This document shows positions 7,177 through 9,989 of a stretch of DNA of 9,989 nucleotides, in pieces. The notes below the pieces were generated by a model. That model was not told where the DNA came from and made no database searches. It saw only the letters and a list, made by a program, of their open reading frames with translations. Location: positions 1 to 9,989 of the forward strand of contig VGAH01000032.1 of NCBI GenBank assembly GCA_016870945.1, in the 5' to 3' direction. Source of the stretch: Actinomycetota bacterium. GTDB lineage: Bacteria; Actinomycetota; Actinomycetes; S36-B12; UBA5976. Positions within the stretch are counted from its first letter, which is position 1; the number at the start of each line of letters is the position of its first letter. The translations under genes were made by a program, and so were the position numbers.

Positions 7177-8316
7177 ATGTCTATCGGCGCCAGTGACGCG
7201 AGCGATACCAATGCGATTTCGTTAGAAAGCAACACAACGCAAGACGGTCGAAAGACTTGGCGCGCGACTATTCCACCGCGCCTTATTCGCCGAACGATCA
7301 TCACCGCACTGCTTCTGGTGGTACTGCTGCAAATCTCAGAATGGGCTTTCTTTCGAATTCGCGGGCTGTTGTTCTTGATCTTCGTCTCGTGGTTGGCAAG
7401 CCTGGCTCTAGAGCCGGTAGTCGGGTACTTGCAGCGAAAGGGCTGGAGTCGCAATCTGGGCACGCTTACCTCGCTAGCACTTCTGGTGGTGCTTGCCCTT
7501 GTCTTCGCAGTGACATTCGGGCAACTACTAGTGGTGCAGCTAGCAGATTTGATATTAGGTTTACCGAATATCTTCGACTCGATAGCTGAGTGGTTAAACA
7601 ACCTGTTCGACCTAGGGCTCACCTCAACGCAGATCGCCGAATACTTAAGCCTTAGCTCTGAACAAATACCGCAACTCGCATCTGCCGTGGCAGGTGGGCT
7701 ATTTGGCGTCGTGGTTTCAACCGTTGGCATTGTCTTTAGCATCTTGACGGCCCTGCTCTTTACTTTCTATTTCACCGCCGAAGGCCCAAAGATTCGTGCG
7801 ACGGTGGCAGGCTGGCTTCCGGCTGATAAACAAAAAATCTTCTACACGGTTTGGACAACTGCAGCATCTAAGACGGGCGGGTTCGTTATATCTCGCTTGA
7901 TTCTGGCAGTTGTGTGTGCTGCCGCGTCTAGTGTCTTCTTTCTCTTGATAGGTCTCCCCTATTGGTTACCGCTGGGCATTTTCACCGGGCTAGTAAGCCA
8001 ATTCATTCCCACGATTGGTACATACATTGGTGGTGCGGTTCCGGCCCTTATTGGCCTGACCGAAAGCTGGGTCACCGGCGTGTTAGTGGTTGCATTCGTG
8101 CTGGTTTACCAACAAATCGAGAACTACTTGCTGCAACCTCGCATCAGCTCACTAACCATGGACATTCACCCCGCCGTCGCCTTTGCCGCGGTGATTATCG
8201 GGGCGTTGTTGTTCGGGCCGATAGGTGCACTGATCGGAATACCCATAGCTGCCGCCGTCGTCTCGTTGATAGATACCTACGCCCACCGATACGAGATTTC
8301 GCCAGACATCAATTGA
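7177..8316 (+). CDS. AI-2E family transporter (UPF0118/PerM-like membrane protein)
   Basis: A polytopic inner-membrane protein of the AI-2E transporter family (TqsA, PerM and relatives), 379 aa from ATG 7177. A polar N-terminal tail of about 35 residues is followed by a hydrophobic pair of helices, an amphipathic central region (LADLILGLPNIFDSIAEWL onward), and a C-terminal helix bundle. The family signatures are FIPTIGTYIGGAVPA (from Phe276) and QIENYLLQPRI (Glu315, Asn316, Pro321). The tail helix GALLFGPIGALIGIPIAAA is also typical. Known members export autoinducer-2 or act as Na+/H+ antiporters; most are untested, so the substrate is open. An upstream ATG at 7150 would add nine residues; I prefer 7177 because of the promoter-like -10 six bases before it. 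The stop overlaps the cdd start in a TTGA, linking expression to nucleoside salvage genes. Confidence 0.9.
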   Translation: MSIGASDASDTNAISLESNTTQDGRKTWRATIPPRLIRRTIITALLLVVLLQISEWAFFRIRGLLFLIFVSWLASLALEPVVGYLQRKGWSRNLGTLTSLALLVVLALVFAVTFGQLLVVQLADLILGLPNIFDSIAEWLNNLFDLGLTSTQIAEYLSLSSEQIPQLASAVAGGLFGVVVSTVGIVFSILTALLFTFYFTAEGPKIRATVAGWLPADKQKIFYTVWTTAASKTGGFVISRLILAVVCAAASSVFFLLIGLPYWLPLGIFTGLVSQFIPTIGTYIGGAVPALIGLTESWVTGVLVVAFVLVYQQIENYLLQPRISSLTMDIHPAVAFAAVIIGALLFGPIGALIGIPIAAAVVSLIDTYAHRYEISPDIN

Positions 8317-8717
8317 ACGAGACGCCAATCGATTGGGCACAACTTAAAAAAGATGCCCGGGCGGTGATGAAGCGAGCGTATGCACCATATTCACAATTCC
8401 CAGTCGGGGTCGCTGCCTTGTGTGACGACGGCCGCACGATCGTGGGCTGCAATGTCGAGAATGCCTCGTACGGGGTCGGTCTTTGTGCTGAATGCGGATT
8501 AGTGAGCGAGCTGCATGCAAGCGGCGGTGGGCGTCTTACGGCAGTTAGCTGCGTTGATAAGCACGGTAATGCACTTATGCCGTGTGGGCGTTGTAGACAA
8601 CTTCTCTACGAACACGGTGGACGAGACATGTTGATTGATACCCCTGAAGGAATCAAGAAACTGCACGAGATATTGCCTCAAGCTTTTGGCCCTGATGACT
8701 TGGTCGAACGAGGTTAA
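8313..8717 (+). CDS. cdd: Cytidine deaminase, tetrameric class
   Basis: A 134-aa zinc hydrolase converting cytidine and deoxycytidine to (deoxy)uridine. The active site is complete: NVENASYG binds the ribose, CAE supplies zinc ligand Cys58 and the proton-shuttling Glu60, and PCGRC supplies zinc ligands Cys91 and Cys94. Three cysteine ligands and this length define the homotetrameric class, unlike the longer E. coli dimeric enzyme. The start is a TTG that overlaps the AI-2E stop (TTGA); it keeps the conserved N-terminal helix before YAPYSQFPVG. The first in-frame ATG (8367-8369) would remove most of that helix, so the TTG is preferred, and the frame further upstream is only a shadow of the AI-2E gene. 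The gene sits 9 nt before deoA. Function is secure; the start is likely but not certain. Confidence 0.95.
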   Translation: MNETPIDWAQLKKDARAVMKRAYAPYSQFPVGVAALCDDGRTIVGCNVENASYGVGLCAECGLVSELHASGGGRLTAVSCVDKHGNALMPCGRCRQLLYEHGGRDMLIDTPEGIKKLHEILPQAFGPDDLVERG

Positions 8718-8726
8718 GTACCTCTC

Positions 8727-9989
8727 GTGAGCGCACCGAGTGTGCATTCAGCAGTAGAAATCATCGCAGCCAAGCGTGACGGTAAGCCTTTAAGCGATGA
8801 GCAGATTCAATGGGTGCTTGATTCATACGTAGCCGGCGACGTAGCCCATGAACAGATGTCGGCTCTCAGCATGGCCATCTTGCTAAATGGAATGTCGATA
8901 CCTGAGATCACCAAATGGACTCAAGTGATGGCCGACTCAGGCACTCGGATGAGCTGGTCTGGCCTAGGCAAGCCGACGGTGGACAAACACTCCACTGGTG
9001 GCGTTGGCGACAAGATCACTTTGATTCTCACCCCCTTAGTCGCCGCTTGTGGTGCGGCTGTTCCACAACTTTCTGGACGGGGGCTCGGGCACACCGGCGG
9101 GACTCTCGACAAACTCGAGGCGATTCCTAACTGGCAGGCGAGCATCTCGCCCGAGCGCATGTTCGAAATTCTTAAGTCCGTAGGCGGGGTGATCTGCGCA
9201 GCTGGTGTAGATCTCGCACCCGCAGATCGATTGCTCTATTCATTACGCGACGTCACAGCGACAGTTGAATCTATTCCGCTTATTGCTAGCTCGATCATGA
9301 GCAAGAAGGTCGCCGAAGGCACTGGCGCATTGGTATTAGACGTGAAAGTCGGCTCGGGGGCCTTCATGAAAACACAAGACCAAGCACGTGAGTTGGCACG
9401 CACCATGGTCGACATTGGCAACAAGTCAGGTGTCAAGACGATGGCAGTCTTGAGTGCGATGGACGTGCCCCTTGGTCGCACTGCCGGTAACGCACTCGAA
9501 GTCACCGAAGCCGTTGACGTGCTAAACGGTGCGGGGCCAAGCGATGTGCGTGAACTCACTTTGATACTGGCTAAAGAGATGCTCGAGTTGGTAGGCCTGG
9601 GCCATGTAGACCCTGCTCAAGTGCTTGATTCGGGTCAGGCCTTACACACGTGGAAGGAAATGATCCGCGCCCAAGGCGGTGACCCAGATGCCCCGCTTGC
9701 AGTTGCACCAGTAGCACACGAGTTTAAAGCCACAAGCGATGGCGTAGTCATAAAACTCGATGCAATGGGCATCGGCGTGGCTGCCTGGCGACTAGGTGCA
9801 GGTCGAGCGCGAAAAGAGGATTCTGTCTCAGAATCAGCCGGGGTGCGTTGGCATTTTGACCTGGGTGACAAAGTCACTTCAGGTGACGTGCTGGCAACCC
9901 TCTACACCGAAGACGAATCTCGAATTGGCGCGGCCTTAAAAGCGATCACCCCCGCCGTAGAAGTGGGCGACGCCGCCGAAGTCGAAAAG
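8727..9989 (+). CDS. deoA: Thymidine/pyrimidine-nucleoside phosphorylase, 3' end beyond the window
   Basis: Phosphorolyses thymidine and deoxyuridine (and uridine in the broader pyrimidine-nucleoside phosphorylases) to the base and (deoxy)ribose-1-phosphate. The frame is open for 421 codons from GTG 8727 to the last base; family length is about 430-440, so only a few codons are missing. Visible are the phosphate-binding motif DKHSTGGVGDK (Lys87, Ser89), the family signature SGRGLGHTGGTLDKLE, and the base-binding residues Arg174, Ser189 and Lys193, each at the E. coli position plus three. The KVGSGAFMK motif and the C-terminal alpha/beta domain with AWRLGAGR follow. GTG is chosen because it gives the usual SAVEIIAAKRDGKPLS opening and lies 9 nt after the cdd stop. 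Cdd feeds it deoxyuridine; the downstream mutase and DeoC steps are encoded in the left block. Confidence 0.96.
   Translation, partial: MSAPSVHSAVEIIAAKRDGKPLSDEQIQWVLDSYVAGDVAHEQMSALSMAILLNGMSIPEITKWTQVMADSGTRMSWSGLGKPTVDKHSTGGVGDKITLILTPLVAACGAAVPQLSGRGLGHTGGTLDKLEAIPNWQASISPERMFEILKSVGGVICAAGVDLAPADRLLYSLRDVTATVESIPLIASSIMSKKVAEGTGALVLDVKVGSGAFMKTQDQARELARTMVDIGNKSGVKTMAVLSAMDVPLGRTAGNALEVTEAVDVLNGAGPSDVRELTLILAKEMLELVGLGHVDPAQVLDSGQALHTWKEMIRAQGGDPDAPLAVAPVAHEFKATSDGVVIKLDAMGIGVAAWRLGAGRARKEDSVSESAGVRWHFDLGDKVTSGDVLATLYTEDESRIGAALKAITPAVEVGDAAEVEK

Noticed and set aside
7125..7742. A 205-codon open frame on the minus strand, antisense to the AI-2E gene
   Set aside because: Its product is rich in Ser, Arg and Thr with no recognisable domain, it lies fully antisense to a well-supported gene, and it would end inside the divergent promoter region. 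It is a shadow frame.
7962..8312. Upstream extension of the cdd reading frame to an ATG at 7962
   Set aside because: The extra 117 residues are His/Arg/Trp-rich and are the out-of-frame reading of conserved AI-2E sequence. Real Cdd homology begins after 8313.
9191..9228. Inverted repeat GATCTGCG ... CGCAGATC with a 22-nt loop
   Set aside because: It lies inside conserved deoA coding sequence, has a long loop and no T-run, and is not near a gene boundary. Chance and codon use explain it.
1..9989. Search for RNA genes, CRISPR arrays, insertion sequences, riboswitches or phage genes
   Set aside because: Coding sequence fills nearly the whole window; no tandem spaced repeats, transposase-like proteins, terminal inverted repeats or tRNA-like cloverleaf stretches were seen. 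The longest non-coding stretch is about 59 nt.

Overview
The window looks like chromosomal DNA of an actinomycete (Actinomycetota). The evidence is the gene content: a GlbO-type group II truncated haemoglobin, a PmmB-type phosphohexomutase, a deoC-ALDH-ALDH cluster, a DHA2-type MFS transporter and a tetramer-class cytidine deaminase. Gene packing is very tight, with starts and stops overlapping at most junctions. Base composition appears only moderately GC-rich, which is low for the phylum and would suit a small-genome (for example freshwater) actinobacterium. That last point is inference; no rRNA or tRNA is present to place the organism.

Left block (1-5210, + strand): the 3' end of a globin gene, then a phosphohexomutase-family enzyme, deoxyribose-phosphate aldolase (deoC), a complete aldehyde dehydrogenase, and a 290-aa catalytically dead aldehyde dehydrogenase homologue. 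Consecutive genes overlap by 1-4 nt or abut exactly, so this is almost certainly one transcription unit.

Middle block (5207-7117, - strand): a 14-TM MFS drug-efflux-type transporter followed by a 98-aa three-helix membrane protein. This pair converges on the left block with stop codons overlapping.

Right block (7177-9989, + strand): an AI-2E-family membrane protein, then cytidine deaminase (cdd) and thymidine/pyrimidine-nucleoside phosphorylase (deoA, running off the window end). A candidate leaderless promoter lies in the short divergent region before it.

Together the left and right blocks describe (deoxy)nucleoside salvage and catabolism. Cdd deaminates (deoxy)cytidine and DeoA releases (deoxy)ribose-1-phosphate. 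The mutase is a candidate phosphopentomutase giving the 5-phosphate. DeoC cleaves deoxyribose-5-phosphate to glyceraldehyde-3-phosphate and acetaldehyde, and the ALDH pair could oxidise the aldehyde. The most notable signal is the ALDH pair. The two ORFs lie in the same reading frame, separated by a single TAG immediately followed by ATG, and together they resemble a two-domain ALDH16 protein split into an active enzyme and a pseudoenzyme.
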